From positions 198,567-237,752 of the forward strand of contig MNCI01005256.1 in assembly GCA_015680685.1 (NCBI GenBank): a stretch of DNA of 39,186 nucleotides. Direction: 5' to 3'. Both the position numbers and the translations under genes were made by a program. The notes under the pieces are model-generated. The model saw only the letters and a program-made list of their open reading frames with translations, made no database searches and had not been told where the DNA came from. Source of the stretch: Gnetum montanum. Lineage: Eukaryota; Streptophyta; Gnetopsida; Gnetales; Gnetaceae. Numbering within the stretch: position 1 is the stretch's first letter; every line of letters begins with the position of its first letter. Shown one piece after another: positions 20,804-32,669 of the stretch.

Positions 20804-21611
20804 TGATGGGATGCGATATCGCATGGGCCGCGATATCACATCCCACACGATATCATGTACGCGATATCGTAGTGCGCCGCCAAGTCTATAAATAAGAGGC
20901 GACTCTCCCTTGTTTCTCATTCTAGATCTAGACCGTAGCGAAACTCTGGTAGTTTGATCCCTCCAGAGATAAAATATTTTCCATGTGCCCGCAGTAGGAG
21001 CTCCAAAGTGAACGGATCTTTATTCGAGCAAATATTGTACCTGAACACATGTTTGTGTACAGCAATAAAGACAAACTTCTTGGATAAACCTTGCAGTGCA
21101 TGGAATAGGCTAATTAGGATTTTATTTACTGTTATTTATTGTTTATCATTTAATTTCTTTATTAGTTATTAAATCTTTCTCAACCCTTCTCTCCTAGTTA
21201 ATTGCCTCAATACAACGGCTTCGAGCACGTGCGTTACGCTTGGTGATCCCAACAACAATTAGCGTTTGGTAACCAAGGTTACATCGGTTCAGGGTGTGAA
21301 TGGTAAGTGGGAACAGATGCTGAAGCTAGGTTAATTAAGACTTAGTTAGTTAGTTAAAGTTAGTAATTAGTCTCTTCACCTTCACCTTATCAGCATAGGA
21401 GATGAAACCGAAAAGACATAAAAATTATATATCTCAGACTTACTTAACCATACAACTGTGACAACTACAAGTAAGTCTGGGAAGACAACGAATAATTAAC
21501 CTTAAGTGTTCCATAAGACGTGTAGGCACTTAGTCTGTGGAGTTCGACTGGATCGTGCGTGCTATGCTCGTATCCGTATGGTTGAGTGTAGGGGTACCTC
21601 GCCACTCATCA
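20804..21611 (+). repeat. 3' LTR of E3 (808 bp)
   Basis: Begins TGATGGGATGCGATATCGC and ends CGCCACTCATCA, then CTAAG. GATATC palindromes start at 20815, 20832, 20849 and 20863. TATAAATA is at 20887. An AATAAAG polyadenylation-type signal lies near 21064. It is the most complete LTR of this subfamily in the window. Confidence 0.92.
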
Positions 21612-21616
21612 CTAAG

Positions 21617-24126
21617 CTTATGTGAACGACAACTGGCTTCACATTACTCACAAAAATACTATAGATACATACTATTGCACACATTTTTCCACCTTCTATA
21701 AAGTCCTCATCCATGATCCATGGGAACCATGCATTACTATAAAAGGGAAATTCCAACCTTCTTTCCTACATATGAAACTAAAATTTTTGCTTACATCCAT
21801 TGACATCCTTTAGACACCTAAGAGTGTGTTAAAACCACTACAATATATATAGTCCAATTACAACTTTATAACTCGTATTACCCATCAAAGTCACACCCAT
21901 GACTTAAAGCTTCCAAATCAAAAGTCTTACCACTAGACAAACACCTCATTATCCCCTTCTTAAAGTCTTTATTGATACCACTCTTAATAGCCTCTATGTT
22001 GAATTGTAAGACTCTCCTAGAATGACTTTGCAATCCTTACATGTTCACCAATTTCTCTTCTCACTAAGATATAGTCTTTGAGTTGAGTTGCATTTGCTCT
22101 TGAAGATTGCCAAGTGTTCAACCCTTTTCTTGAATTAAGTAGTAACTCCTTCAAGAGCATAAGCTAATGCAGACTCAAGAATATGCTTCCCAATCACATT
22201 TATCTCCAACACCATGCCCTTCACGGACCCTCTTGTAACATACTCTAGTTGTTCTTAAGAATATCCTTATGCTTTGATATGGCCCATCTAAAGAATGGCA
22301 AAAGGTCATCTTAACATGACCCTCCAAACCAACCTCAAGGGCATAGACACCTAAGAGTGTTAAGAATTTTCTTTCTAAAGACAAATTAATGCTCATGTCT
22401 CTATCATCCCTTCAAAGTACCTTCTACCACTTTTATCTTTCATCAAATGATCTACCAATATCCTTAATTTCTCCCTCCACAAAGGTAAATTGTCCTAATC
22501 TACCACTATCCTTCATTTTGAAAACTCTCCCTCCACAAAATCTATAATGTCCTATGTTTTTTCTATCTTCTCCCCGCTTTTTCTCCCACCACAAAATCTA
22601 CCAATGTCCTTGCTATTTCTAGCTTCTTTTAACTACCCCCATCATGATGCAGAAAAACTCTACATATTTAACACAACAATCAGGTCTTGTGCATCCGTCT
22701 AACAACTAAGCCCCCTCACTCACATCATATCTAAGTGCCACCATAACCCAACACATGTTCTGGAAAGAATATGCATACCCTCCTTTTCCCTCAGTCAAGA
22801 CTGGCTATAACGGGAAAAATGCAACTCTAGATGATACTCTTGTGAAATTTTTCTTAACCACAAAAAACACAAACAAGATAACAACCAATTAGAGCACTGG
22901 TGTTTAGTTCAATTTTAAGAAACAGAAGAAAGAATACCACTGGTGTTCGGTTCAATTATAAAGAACAGCAGAACGCATGCCCCACCTACCGCCTTTTGTC
23001 TGTAATTAACCTCCTTTGTATTTTAAATTTTATTGCACCCTTAAACCGGAAACCATCCCAAAACTTCTATGACTTGAACACTTACTAGTATTTACCAATC
23101 CACTCACCACATTCTAGCAAGGGTAAGAAAATGCAATTACATGTGACACGCTTCTCGGATTGTGTTCTTAGTTAGACACAAGCAAATTTTTGCTTAATCC
23201 AAATTTGCAACAAAACAAATGAAATGATTAATTGATCCTATGGTTCAGGGACCACATTGTTGAACATACAAACGATACCATGCTCAGGTTAAAAAACACT
23301 CAAGAATGCATCATATGAAAGAGTGCATCGAAAAATATGGCTAATGCATAAAAGCATCAATGAGGAAATAAAAGCGAATTACTAGACAATGTGCTTGCAA
23401 TACCAAAGCAGTTATTTCCAGTAGCCTATCATCAGGGTTTCCTAACATCAGACACTGCCGAAATGCAACTTTCAAAGACAATTAAGTTTTGCAAACGGCT
23501 AAAATGCAACCTTTCAAAAATAGTCCTAGCACATAAGAAACACACCAGAAAGGTAACAATATACGTTAAGAATTGTATATGGTCATCTGTCTCCTGCCAA
23601 GAAAGAAATCAAACTGGCCTAACATTTTAATTATAGTATCAAAAAATTGGTAATGAAGGTAACAAACATGTTAATAACTTCAGAGGTAGCCAGTAAAATG
23701 CAGATATTTGATATAGAAAAATCTGTCTATACACGAATGATATCCCTTGAAATATAATTCTCGCTAGTTTTAGATAAAATCCAAAACATTACCATCAGAA
23801 TTCTTTTTCTTCCAGCAGCATGAGAAAAGCATAAACAAATTTCAATCATATTGCATGGACAATAAATAATACATTTTCTTCGTGAGTGTGAGTTGAGGCA
23901 GTAAAGCCCATGCCTTCAAAAAAGGCATTCAACAACTTATCACATCAATACTACAAGGATAAAACCTAAACCAAAGATGTGCAATGCACAATTAATATCA
24001 TAATCACTCTATTATGTGCTTACTCCTGCAGAACATTATCAGATAAAAATATATTTTCATCCTGACACCCAACCAAATATCATCAGAGAAAAATGCCCAT
24101 GGGTCAAAACAGCACAAGGATTCTCC
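21617..24126. other. Intergenic region downstream of the KH gene
   Basis: No coding sequence I can support. The stretch next to the gene stop (down to about 23.8 kb) should hold the 3' untranslated region. I see a 15-base direct repeat, GACACCTAAGAGTGT, near 21813 and 22347, and a degenerate 56-bp tandem repeat at 22430-22625. A 73-codon open stretch on the minus strand at 22175-22396 has no recognisable similarity. Confidence 0.6.
22430..22625. repeat. Degenerate 56-bp tandem repeat
   Basis: The block CTCCCTCCACAAA recurs at 22471, 22527 and (as CTCCCACCACAAA) 22583, so exactly 56 bases apart each time. The sequence between, with CTACCA and TATCCTT or TGTCCTT, is also similar. A partial unit precedes the first. 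Confidence 0.75.
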
Positions 24127-24279
24127 TTAACCACGCGTTTTGGCCCGCTTCATTCCTAAATTGCTGGTGTTAAATGGTGATATTGAACCCGCAATGGAAG
24201 AGCTTTCTTCTCTTAACGTTCCATTCAGTATTGCTAATTCCCTTAGTTGCTGTTTTTTGAAAATATCTTGAGATTCATC
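24127..24279 (-). CDS. KH gene exon 7 and stop
   Basis: Codes for residues 233-282: [20 protein letters not shown] of QUA2, a Ser-rich stretch and the basic end MKRAKTRG, then TAA at 24127-24129. Acceptor GTTTTGCAG. Confidence 0.94.
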   Translation of the reverse strand, partial: DESQDIFKKQQLRELAILNGTLREESSSIAGSISPFNTSNLGMKRAKTRG

Positions 24280-27200
24280 CTGCAAAACGGAAGAAATTAA
24301 GTTTATAATAAAAAGACTACAAATAAAAATTATTGCACTCCATTTGCACTAGAAAACATACCACGGGTTTCAGTAACTCCTCTATAATATCTCGTGCTTG
24401 CATTAGACGAAGATCTATGATGCTTGCTGGCAACTCTGCTTCCACAAGAATGTGGAGAGGCTCATTTAAATGCTCATAACCTGACTTATCCCTCATCAAT
24501 TCTTCCTGAAATCACGCAAATCAAAAAATCAAAACAAATTCAAGACATTTATATGTTGAGAAACATCAAAAATAACAAACATTCAATTCACCCTTGTAGG
24601 GTCTTTAATGGAGCCTCTCCCTCTGATTAAGACTCGACAGCCAGTGCTAGCTTCAACTCGCTTTAAGGAGTTGCCTCTTGGACCAAGTAACCGCCCGACA
24701 AAGTTAAACTGCATGCAACAAATCTGATCCAGTAACAAACAGCAGACAAAAGATTTTTCTTATTTAAGGAATAAATCATCGATAGAACAATTACATTAGG
24801 ATACTTATCCACTGGCACGTCAACTCTCATTGCCTTTTTAACAATAATGCCACCAGTATTGCTACTTGACAATCCATGCCATGCATGTGGAGATGCCTGC
24901 AACATATTCAATCTCTGTTGCCCAAAAGATGATTAACTATCAACTTAATTAAATATATTATTAATAAAATATATATTCCTACAAGAAAATTCTAAATGAT
25001 ATAGCGGTATCAGAAAAAGCAAAACACAGAAAGCCTTATGTACATTGTGAAAATTGATTATATATATTAACATCGATTATTCTTGATAAAATGAAGAAAC
25101 ATAATAACATAAATACAAATTGAAAAAACCAGACCGTTAATTCAAACAGAAGGTTAATGCCAGTTATGTTACATTCAAAAATTCAGAAAACAAAGTCCAG
25201 AGTCAATAATTTCAATATAAAAGTAGATTATTATGGATATTAGTAAATTAGTAGGACTAAGGTATGTCAAAACTTCAAACACATTAAATTCAGTCCTTTT
25301 CATGTTTGACAAACTTTATGCCAACTTACGTTTTAAATTTTCAACTTTAAATCAGTCATACAATTTGGAAAATCTGACCAGGAAAAATTAAAATACTAAC
25401 AAAAGATGCAGACATATTGCAAGAAAAGTTTAGATTCAGTCAATAGGTAATGTTGAGTCACAAAATAATAATTAATGAAATAACAAGTAGATAATTATAC
25501 CACAAATGTCACACTCGGGATTAATCCATGCAACGAAGTCAGCAATGTTAAAAAACAAACAAGTAGGCAGAATAGTCATGTTAATGGTTAGTATCCGTAC
25601 TTCTGATTGGTAAGCAGTCCATCCATTCATGTCCACTCCTCCATTTGAGTATAATCCTCCATGAGGCAACGGGCTACCATGCTCAAGCCCATTGTGGTCT
25701 AAGTACGACTGATTCCCCAACAATGCAGTGACACGCACTATTTCTGTTTCACAATTCACCTTCAACAATAAGAACTTGTGCCTGTTAAATCAGATACTGG
25801 ATTCACTAAGAAAGCAGTTAGCTTAAACCTGATATGTCATAGATGCCGGAGTATTCACTAAGACAAGAGTTAGCCTACACGCGGATTAATCATGGGAATT
25901 CAAGATACATTTACAATTTGTTTACAAAGGTGGGCATATGGCTCAAAAAATGTAGCACCTTAACTAGTCAACGCCTCTTAAGTATTCAAATAAATCTCTA
26001 ACAAAGTTAATTTGTCAATATTATTTCTCATGCACCCACGTTAACTCCTAAATGTCATTTTATGAACATCATGGCATTAGCAAAAAAATGGAGGTTTGGA
26101 AATGTCAAAACATCCTATGAAGCAACTATTAACTTTATCAGACTACTGGTACATAGAAAGGACTATGATTTCAAATGTTTCGTAATTCCACTATGATATT
26201 TGATAAAAGTGAAAATTTTGGTTTCAATGACCAATATAATAAATAGATGGCCTTATTATACATAATTCCTCCAATTTCATAAAATATGATAGATCATAAT
26301 GCACACGAAAGTGCACCCCTAGTTGCAGTCAACCCCTATTTAAATGGTGTAAAATAAAAGCTTCATAATATTTCACAACTGCCTCAAAAATTAGTGATTC
26401 CAACGCAATGAATTAATCCTCACTTCAAGAAAAGAAAAAAATAGCTTTTGTCAATTTTTCATTATGTATAGCACTCCAACTTTTCCTTTTCAACTTGACT
26501 TGGAGCTTCAGAGGAACTCACCCGGTCAAATCGTTGATATAGCAAAGCCTCAAAAAACAAATAAATAATGTTCAAAGAGATGGTGTCTTGTATCACATGA
26601 TTCAAGCAGCACCACCCTAAAAATATATGGGATAAAACTTTGATGGGGACGGTGAGGAGAGTGATGCACCTTAAGGAGAAAATTTAATAGCCAACCTCTC
26701 AGGCACAACAAAATGATGCTTGCGGGAGAAGTCATCTTGCAGCATACTAAGCTGCAGTAGAAATCCTTATGACTTGTTCTTTGCATAGAAAAATCAACCA
26801 CATAAGATTGTCAAATGTCCCAACACCATAAGCACAACATCAATTAGGTTTTATGTCAATCATTGGACACCCTATTATTTAATTTGGTTTCTTATGACAA
26901 AATGTCCTCCAAACCTTCCCCAGAAAGATTGTCCATCTCATTTAACATTCAATGCTCTATCACTATTGCATGACGATTCTTTGCATAGAAGTAGCAATTA
27001 CTGAGCTGTCGCAATGTAAATTGACATATTACAGGTCACTCACTCTATCAATTACAACAACATTGCAATATTATTCATATACCTCCAATGAAACCCTTCA
27101 TGCCTTAATATACCATGAAATGAAAACATGGACATCTGACATACTGCTACAAAATGATCTTAGAAGATTTATCAAGTACAAGATTCATGTCCATACACTT

Positions 27201-29668
27201 GCATCTCAGGAAAAATAGATCACAATTAACTATCACAATAGACAGAGCTGGAATTTGCTACAAAAAGCATCAGAATTCCAACTTCTGATTGGCTGGAACC
27301 TAGACAAATCTATAGAATTTTTTTTAATCCATACAAGTACTTGTGTCTTCCACTCAATGCAGGATCATTTTAAACTTAATTAATAGATAGCTAAAATCTG
27401 TATGAGTGTTATTCACAGAAAGTATAGAAATAGATACTGTTGAAAAGCTTGTGTACCAGTCATGAATATAATAATTGTTTTTCCTAGACAATGGCTCTGT
27501 TAACTTTAGAATACACTTGATGAATGGTTAACAGCATTACTTAAAGAGCAGTTATACGGAAAGATGAAGTTCAAAAGACCTTCTTCCAATAGGTTAGGAA
27601 CAAAAAATGAATGAGGTTATTCACTTGTCACCAACTACTTATTTCCAACAACCAGTATCACCATGATCACTGTCATGTGCCCACACAAGCTTTAATCAAC
27701 CATTCATAAAGGTAGTTAACCTGATAGTCTGATACTTAGACAGTGGCTCCACAAAATCAATTTTTTTACAGCATTCATAAAGATAGTTAATCTGACGGTT
27801 GCACGCTGCTTCAACAAAATCAAATTTTTACATATATCAAATATACGATTAGAAATTAACAACAAAACACATCGGTATGCCATAAAATAGACTTTGACTT
27901 CAGCAATTGTGATATTTATCACTTTCGTTTGTCCCAGTTTTATGGTATGATTACCACCAAGAATTTTTCTCAAATTGCCCAATTTACAAGTGTATATATA
28001 ATATATAATAAATGTCAGTGTGATATACCAACTCAACAAATTCCTTTAACCAATCATAATAAGTCAATTTTCTTGAGCACTTCAGAAATGGTTGCCAGGT
28101 GAACTTGAACTCAATATAGATATTGCGGTAAATACAACTGGCACCAAATTTTGAATAGCTGTTGTTTATTAAAACAAAACTTTTCAGACGATCAAGCATC
28201 TTAAGACAGAAGTGTTACCTATGATAATGGGTATGTCCTTAACAATTTTAGCATTTAGAGGTGAATTAACTTTGGCAACATAAAAGTGGTTATATCGTGA
28301 ATTGTGAAAGACTGAATTTTGAATAATCGTATAAGATAGAAGTCCATAGCTTAATATCAGCATTCACACAATTAACAATAAACATTCTGAACCACAAACC
28401 CAAAGCTATCCTGCTTTTATTCTAAACTAACAGTTACTTACCTTGATTAAGTAGGCGCAAGCAATTTGGCAGAACTTGACTAAATGGGCCAAGGTTTTGT
28501 CTTTCCGACACCAACTCAGCAAGATACCTGGTAAAATGAAGAGAAGCGTAATTATATGCACAGATACTACAAGTGCTAAATGCCTAAAATAGAATATTGC
28601 ATGCAATAAATAGCCCTGAATGAAATTGACGTGTGATTCAAGACATAATTTGATATATTTGCATTCGTCGCAACGCACAGAAAGTAAAAGAGAAAACCAA
28701 AATGCACACCCTACCAACTCTGTTTGTATCGTAGCTATTTCTCACCGTGAGAACAGATGCTGTTAGGCAACACGAAAACTATTGAATTCTAAGATCCAAT
28801 AAATCACTTGAAAATTTTAAATTTACAGCAATTTTTCAATGCAAATCTTTTATAAAACATTAACACAACTAATTTTGCAGTGAATCTACTTTGGATTTTA
28901 TTCATGCACGGTAAAGTAACATGATTACTGAGGATAGTGGGGTGGATTTCCCGTCATATTTTGTAGTTTCGTAGCAAAGTGCAGCAATAACACACATATA
29001 CGTTAATGCTTTTAATTTAAGGGTATTAAGATGCAATCAAACACACAAACTTCTGGTAGAATAATTAAACAAAAAGAAGAACAGAACATTCAAAGAATCA
29101 ACCGATCCTCGTATCCGAATCAAAACAAAGATGAGTAGATTGGCATAGCCTATTTGCCAAGCTAAAACGTAAAATAACATTTCTTACTACATTTCTACCA
29201 TTACGTGTTCCAGTTTCAAATGTACCTGAATCGAAAGTATAAGATCCATCAACCAGTATAAATATAAAATTTAAACATAAATATGCCTACGAAATACACA
29301 TTTGTACACAGCTATAAGAAATCAATAGATTCTCCGACAGATGCTAGAACTAGCCGCACCAAAACGGTCTACAGAATGTTTATCCGCCGCAAGAAATATT
29401 AACGAATCATGTCATTTTCATTTGATCACTTTGGCATCTCGTTATTTAAGAAAAAGGCAGACAAGAGGAGGAGAAAGATCGAGAAAATACACGCCACGGA
29501 ATCGACTTTAGCATCGACGATGATACTAAAATGGAAATTAAATAAAAGAAAGAAAGAAGGAAAGGAGGAGAAACAAACTAACTTGTCATGATCGGTCATC
29601 GCCATGGAAGCATTGCGCATGGGAGAGTGCGAGGTAGACGGAGAAAAATTCAAATACCGAGCAGACAT
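24127..29668 (-). CDS. STAR-type KH domain RNA-binding protein (At5g56140/At4g26480-like), seven exons
   Basis: Coding exons are 29668-29583, 28527-28442, 25743-25601, 24914-24795, 24708-24592, 24505-24362 and 24279-24127; all introns are GT-AG. Joined length is 849 bases, 282 residues plus stop, normal for this plant family (about 280-315). Residues 30-62 form the QUA1-like dimer region ([15 protein letters not shown]), about 130-205 the KH domain with [10 protein letters not shown], the GPRG loop at 154-157 and [15 protein letters not shown], and about 215-255 the QUA2-like region. The basic end MKRAKTRG may be a nuclear signal. STAR proteins bind single-stranded RNA with UAAY-type sites and act in splicing or mRNA fate; rice SPIN1 of this family affects flowering. 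No stop or frameshift is seen, so the gene looks functional. The ATG at 29668 is the first in its frame and matches the family start (MSxxYxxFSP). Only coding parts are mapped. Confidence 0.93.
24362..24505 (-). CDS. KH gene exon 6
   Basis: Codes for residues 185-232, the end of KH and the start of QUA2: [18 protein letters not shown] and IIEELLKPV. Acceptor GATTTCAG, donor GTATGT. Confidence 0.94.
24592..24708 (-). CDS. KH gene exon 5 (KH core)
   Basis: Codes for residues 146-184, the KH core with the RNA-contacting GPRG loop in [20 protein letters not shown]. Acceptor CATGCAG, donor GTGAAT, which is a non-standard +3/+5 combination but fits frame and family. Confidence 0.93.
24795..24914 (-). 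CDS. KH gene exon 4 (start of KH)
   Basis: Codes for residues 106-145, ending [13 protein letters not shown], the first strand of the KH domain. Two acceptors fit in frame: GGGCAACAG before 24914, giving a start of RLNMLQ, or TTGCAG 18 bases downstream (exon start 24896). I chose the first, since relatives have Arg after the Glu at the exon 3 end. Confidence 0.82.
25601..25743 (-). CDS. KH gene exon 3 (linker)
   Basis: Codes for residues 58-105: the end of QUA1 ([12 protein letters not shown]) and a Gly/Asn/His-rich linker to WTAYQSE. Acceptor GTGAAACAG, donor GTACGG, which is a weak donor. The exon ends in phase 0. Confidence 0.88.
25744..28441 (-). other. KH gene intron 2 (2698 bp)
   Basis: AT-rich, without recognisable coding sequence or LTR. 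It contains a diverged tandem duplication of about 65-71 bases at 27701-27832. Intron 3 (24915-25600, 686 bp) is also AT-rich and plain. Confidence 0.85.
28442..28527 (-). CDS. KH gene exon 2 (QUA1)
   Basis: Codes for residues 29-57, [20 protein letters not shown] and the following LRLLNQ, the conserved QUA1-like segment. Acceptor TTTTACCAG, donor G/GTAAGT, both strong. Confidence 0.93.
28528..29582 (-). other. KH gene intron 1 (1055 bp)
   Basis: AT-rich, with donor GTTAGT and acceptor ACCAG. No gene or transposon is recognised in it. A long first intron is common in plant genes and can carry enhancing elements, but none can be named here. Confidence 0.85.
29583..29668 (-). CDS. KH gene exon 1
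   Basis: Codes for residues 1-28 and two bases of codon 29: a Ser/Pro/Met-rich start, [16 protein letters not shown]. Donor GTTAGT. The interrupted Lys codon is completed by the first base of exon 2. Confidence 0.88.
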
Positions 29669-30120
29669 TTCCGAAACGCTACGCAAGACACACAAACACG
29701 CACCGAAGCACCGAACAAAGACAAAAACCCTTCCTCTTCAAAGTAGGGTTAAAAAAAAGAAAGAAGAAAACAACCACAACCACGCGCGCACGAATAAGAA
29801 GAAGAAGAAGCGTCTTCCTGTGTGTCTGTGGCGGCTTTGCAACCTACAGTGAAAAAACAAAAACAAAACGAAAAAAGAAAGGAGAAAAAAAAAACGCTCA
29901 AGAAACAAGCAGCAGCCCCACGGCAAGGCAACGTTACAGAGAACAAAAATGATAAACTACTCCTCGGCAGTGGCGGAAGATTTTAGGTTTTCTTCTGGCT
30001 GCTGCTGCTGCTTCTGTTGAGCGTTATGACGCTTCACTGGCGAACAGCGTGGGGTTTTATTTCTTCCCCTGTTCTCTCTTCTCTTCACCGCCGTTGTGTC
30101 CTGTCACAGCGGTTTCAGAA
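29669..30120 (-). promoter_or_regulatory. KH gene 5' leader and proximal promoter (approximate)
   Basis: On the gene strand the 250 bases before the ATG are rich in C and T (CTTCTTCTTCTTCTTATTCG at 29797-29816, long T runs near 29880), typical of plant leaders. There is no ATG in frame upstream of the start. Further out are AGCAGCAGCAGCAGC (30000-30014) and an AAATAAAAC stretch near 30053-30061 that could stand in for a TATA box. The transcription start is not defined. Confidence 0.5.
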
Positions 30121-31837
30121 GAGTAAAGCGCGTTTCTACACAGATATGTATGTATGTAAGTAAGTTTGCATACTTGTGGTGGTGCCAAGCCAATTCAATG
30201 ATGATGAATATTTGTAACAGTGCTTTTGTTGGTCACAGCAAATCATTTCCTTTACGCGTGACTAAGGAAAAACAGGAGCTTTTTTATTCGGATAAATAAT
30301 TTTTTTCCCATAATATCAATGGAAGTTTTACTTTCTATAGGAAACTGTTGTAAATTTGGTTAATTTATTCTAAATCTTATTAAGAATTCTTGTTATTTTC
30401 TTAACTATATTTTCAAAATCCTATAATATATTGAAAGGGTCTATCGAATGCAATAAAATTTTAATTTCAGTTTCATAAATAAGTGAGGAGGTAAGTTACT
30501 TTGATTATAAGAAGATTCCCAGTATTTATTTTTTATGAGGAAAATATCTTCTTTATCAAAATATATACATATAGCATAAGTATTAGCCAATTACTTACTT
30601 ACTACCTTGCATAAAAAAAATTTGTAATGCAATAGAGAGGCTTGGGATGGGATACATTGTACTATTAGCAACAACTAAAGGATATTTCAACTCTACTATG
30701 AAATGATGTTCTTAACTAGAATATATATAGAGAGAGCATGGGTATTGCCCAATCAATTAGCTTGCACTACCTTTCATTAGAAAATGTAATGGAACACAAA
30801 GGTTACTTGTTCATGGTTATTTTGGTTGTAAATAGTTAATTTGACAATGAAGTGTTAGGTTAGTTACAAGACTTTTGATTTGAAATCTTTAAATCATGAA
30901 TTTAAATTTTAGGAAACAAATGCTGAGTTATAAAATTCTAATTAAAACGATTATGCTAACGAAATTGCAAATAAGTGAAATAAAATATAATAAATAAATT
31001 GAGATAGTGACGAAGATGTTCACGTGCAACCCCTGTTGAAGCAACGGTAGCCGGCGTCGGATGATGTTAATGATGATGCCATGCGACGCAGGTTTAGCTT
31101 TATTTTCACTTTTGCTTGGGATCACGTTTTTTATGGGCTACATTTTTATTTTGTTCATGTTTTCTCGCATGCCCCTGCTTTCCTCGGTAGTAGGAACAAG
31201 CATTAGTTTTGAACGGCAGATCCACTTCGTTGTGCAATTACGGTGCAAGCTTTGGATCAAGAACAATATCATGCCACGCAAGACTTCAGTGGAAGTCTTT
31301 GTAATGAGCTATGTTTATTAACATGAATGAGCAAAAATGAAGAATTTTCACGGTTTGATCATGGGTAAAATGTACTTAAATAATTATAAAGGGGAGGCAG
31401 TGTCGCAACTTAAAATTATTGGATTATATGTATTTTTAAGATATACATATGGTTTTTACAATTTACATTAAGTATATAAATGATACTACCTAGCCATCTC
31501 GATTTTGATGTATGGTACTTTGATCTTTGATCTTTCATCTTGATCTTAAAATTCTACCTTAGTTTTTTTTAGAAAACCATGTATTAAGAAAATACTACAC
31601 TTAGCTATGTTGAGATGAGGAGGATTAGTGTTAAGTTGGCAACATGTATGTATTCAACTAAACTTTGCCAACGGCGATTAGCATCATGTTGGTAATCAAA
31701 ATCATGCCAAATCTCATGGATGAGTTCTTTATTTAGATTTTGCAAATGCTAAGACATTCTCCTGATGTGATGCCCAACAATCACAAGGCCTAGTTACTAT
31801 CAAGAATAAAAGAGATAAATAACTAGTAGTGATATAA
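30121..31837. other. Intergenic, AT-rich
   Basis: Upstream of the KH gene. No supported gene. An 86-codon open stretch at 31061-31321 is hydrophobic, resembles no family I know, and I treat it as chance. Confidence 0.6.
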
Positions 31838-32415
31838 GTGACAATTGAAGGTCAAAGGGTCTCTCATTGCAAACAATTTAGCTACCTAGGATCAATGCTC
31901 TAATTAGATAGTGAAATTGATAAAGATATGAGAAATAGTACTAAGGCAATATGATGAAAATGGAGATAGGCTAATGATGTTTTATGCAATAAAAAGAATC
32001 CTAATAAAACAAAAGGAAAAATTTTACATGGCAAGTACAAAAAAGGCACCAAAACAAATAATGCTTAGATGGATGTTTAATGTTACTAGAAAATATAAAC
32101 CATACAATACAGACATTAAAGGAAGGCTTAGAGTTACTTCTATTTCAAAAAAGTTATAAGAATAGTATCTTAAATGGTTTGGGCACGTGCAAAGAAGATT
32201 AAATAATGAGCTTTTACAAAAAAAGGTTACTGCATCACTATCTCAGAAAAGCCACCAAAAGGAATACTAAAAAAGACATTAGAAAAAAATGATTGAAGAT
32301 TGTTTGAAGAAACTGCAAATAAATAAAGATCTAGCTTTTTAGAAAGGTCAATGATGAAAAAGAACTAACGTAATTAACCCTATTTTGTTAGGACAAGGCT
32401 ATGATGATGATGACA
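31838..32415 (+). pseudogene. LINE remnant, C-terminal end of the reverse transcriptase ORF
   Basis: Across shifting frames the stretch reads like the tail of plant non-LTR retrotransposons, probably the RTE group: SHCKQFSYLGSML near 31865, KWR then NDVLCNK near 31960-31985, IMLRWMFNVTRK near 32060, and KWFGHVQRR near 32175-32200. Active copies have FRYLGS, LKWR, LRWMCG and LRWFGHV in that order. It ends with a (GAT)n-like tail near 32401-32413, as many RTE elements do. Frameshifts and stops are many. The 5' part is missing. Confidence 0.75.
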
Positions 32416-32669
32416 ATAAACTATATTAAATGAGGTCTATACAATCAGCACAATGTCAATAGTTCTAGGTAGGTGTTCAATTTCTACTGGGTTAAATGGA
32501 CAAGGGTTAAAATTAATTCAAAGTGTTAAAATAATGCACATTTTCATGAGGCATACACATAACGTACATGTACTAAGGCCAACCTTATGCAGCAACTTGG
32601 TTGTAATTCATTAAAGTATTGTGTCTAAACAACATTAATTGAAGTTGAACAAGTCTTCTTGATGCTAAG

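Larger units (their letters stand above)
15253..21611 (+). mobile_element. Non-autonomous Athila-type element E3 (gag-protease only)
   Basis: A plus-strand element with both LTRs, a primer site, gag, protease and a polypurine tract, flanked by perfect 5-bp duplications CTAAG (15248-15252 and 21612-21616). Reverse transcriptase, RNase H and integrase are absent. The protease reading leads into about 130 bases of unrelated sequence and then, at about 18870, into sequence matching the pol stop and 3' noncoding region of E2. It could have moved only with enzymes from a relative. Its left end lies about 9 bp from the likely end of the copia LTR. Two N bases inside suggest collapsed assembly gaps. 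Confidence 0.9.

Noticed and set aside
22175-22396. 73-codon minus-strand open frame
   Set aside because: Nothing recognisable, no splice-linked partner exons and no codon signature.
29749-29946. Cys/Phe-rich open frame on the minus strand upstream of the KH start
   Set aside because: It lies in the C/T-rich leader, begins without ATG and is made of low-complexity codons.
31061-31321. Plus-strand hydrophobic open frame
   Set aside because: Met-rich start from a GATGATG repeat, no recognised domain; treated as chance.
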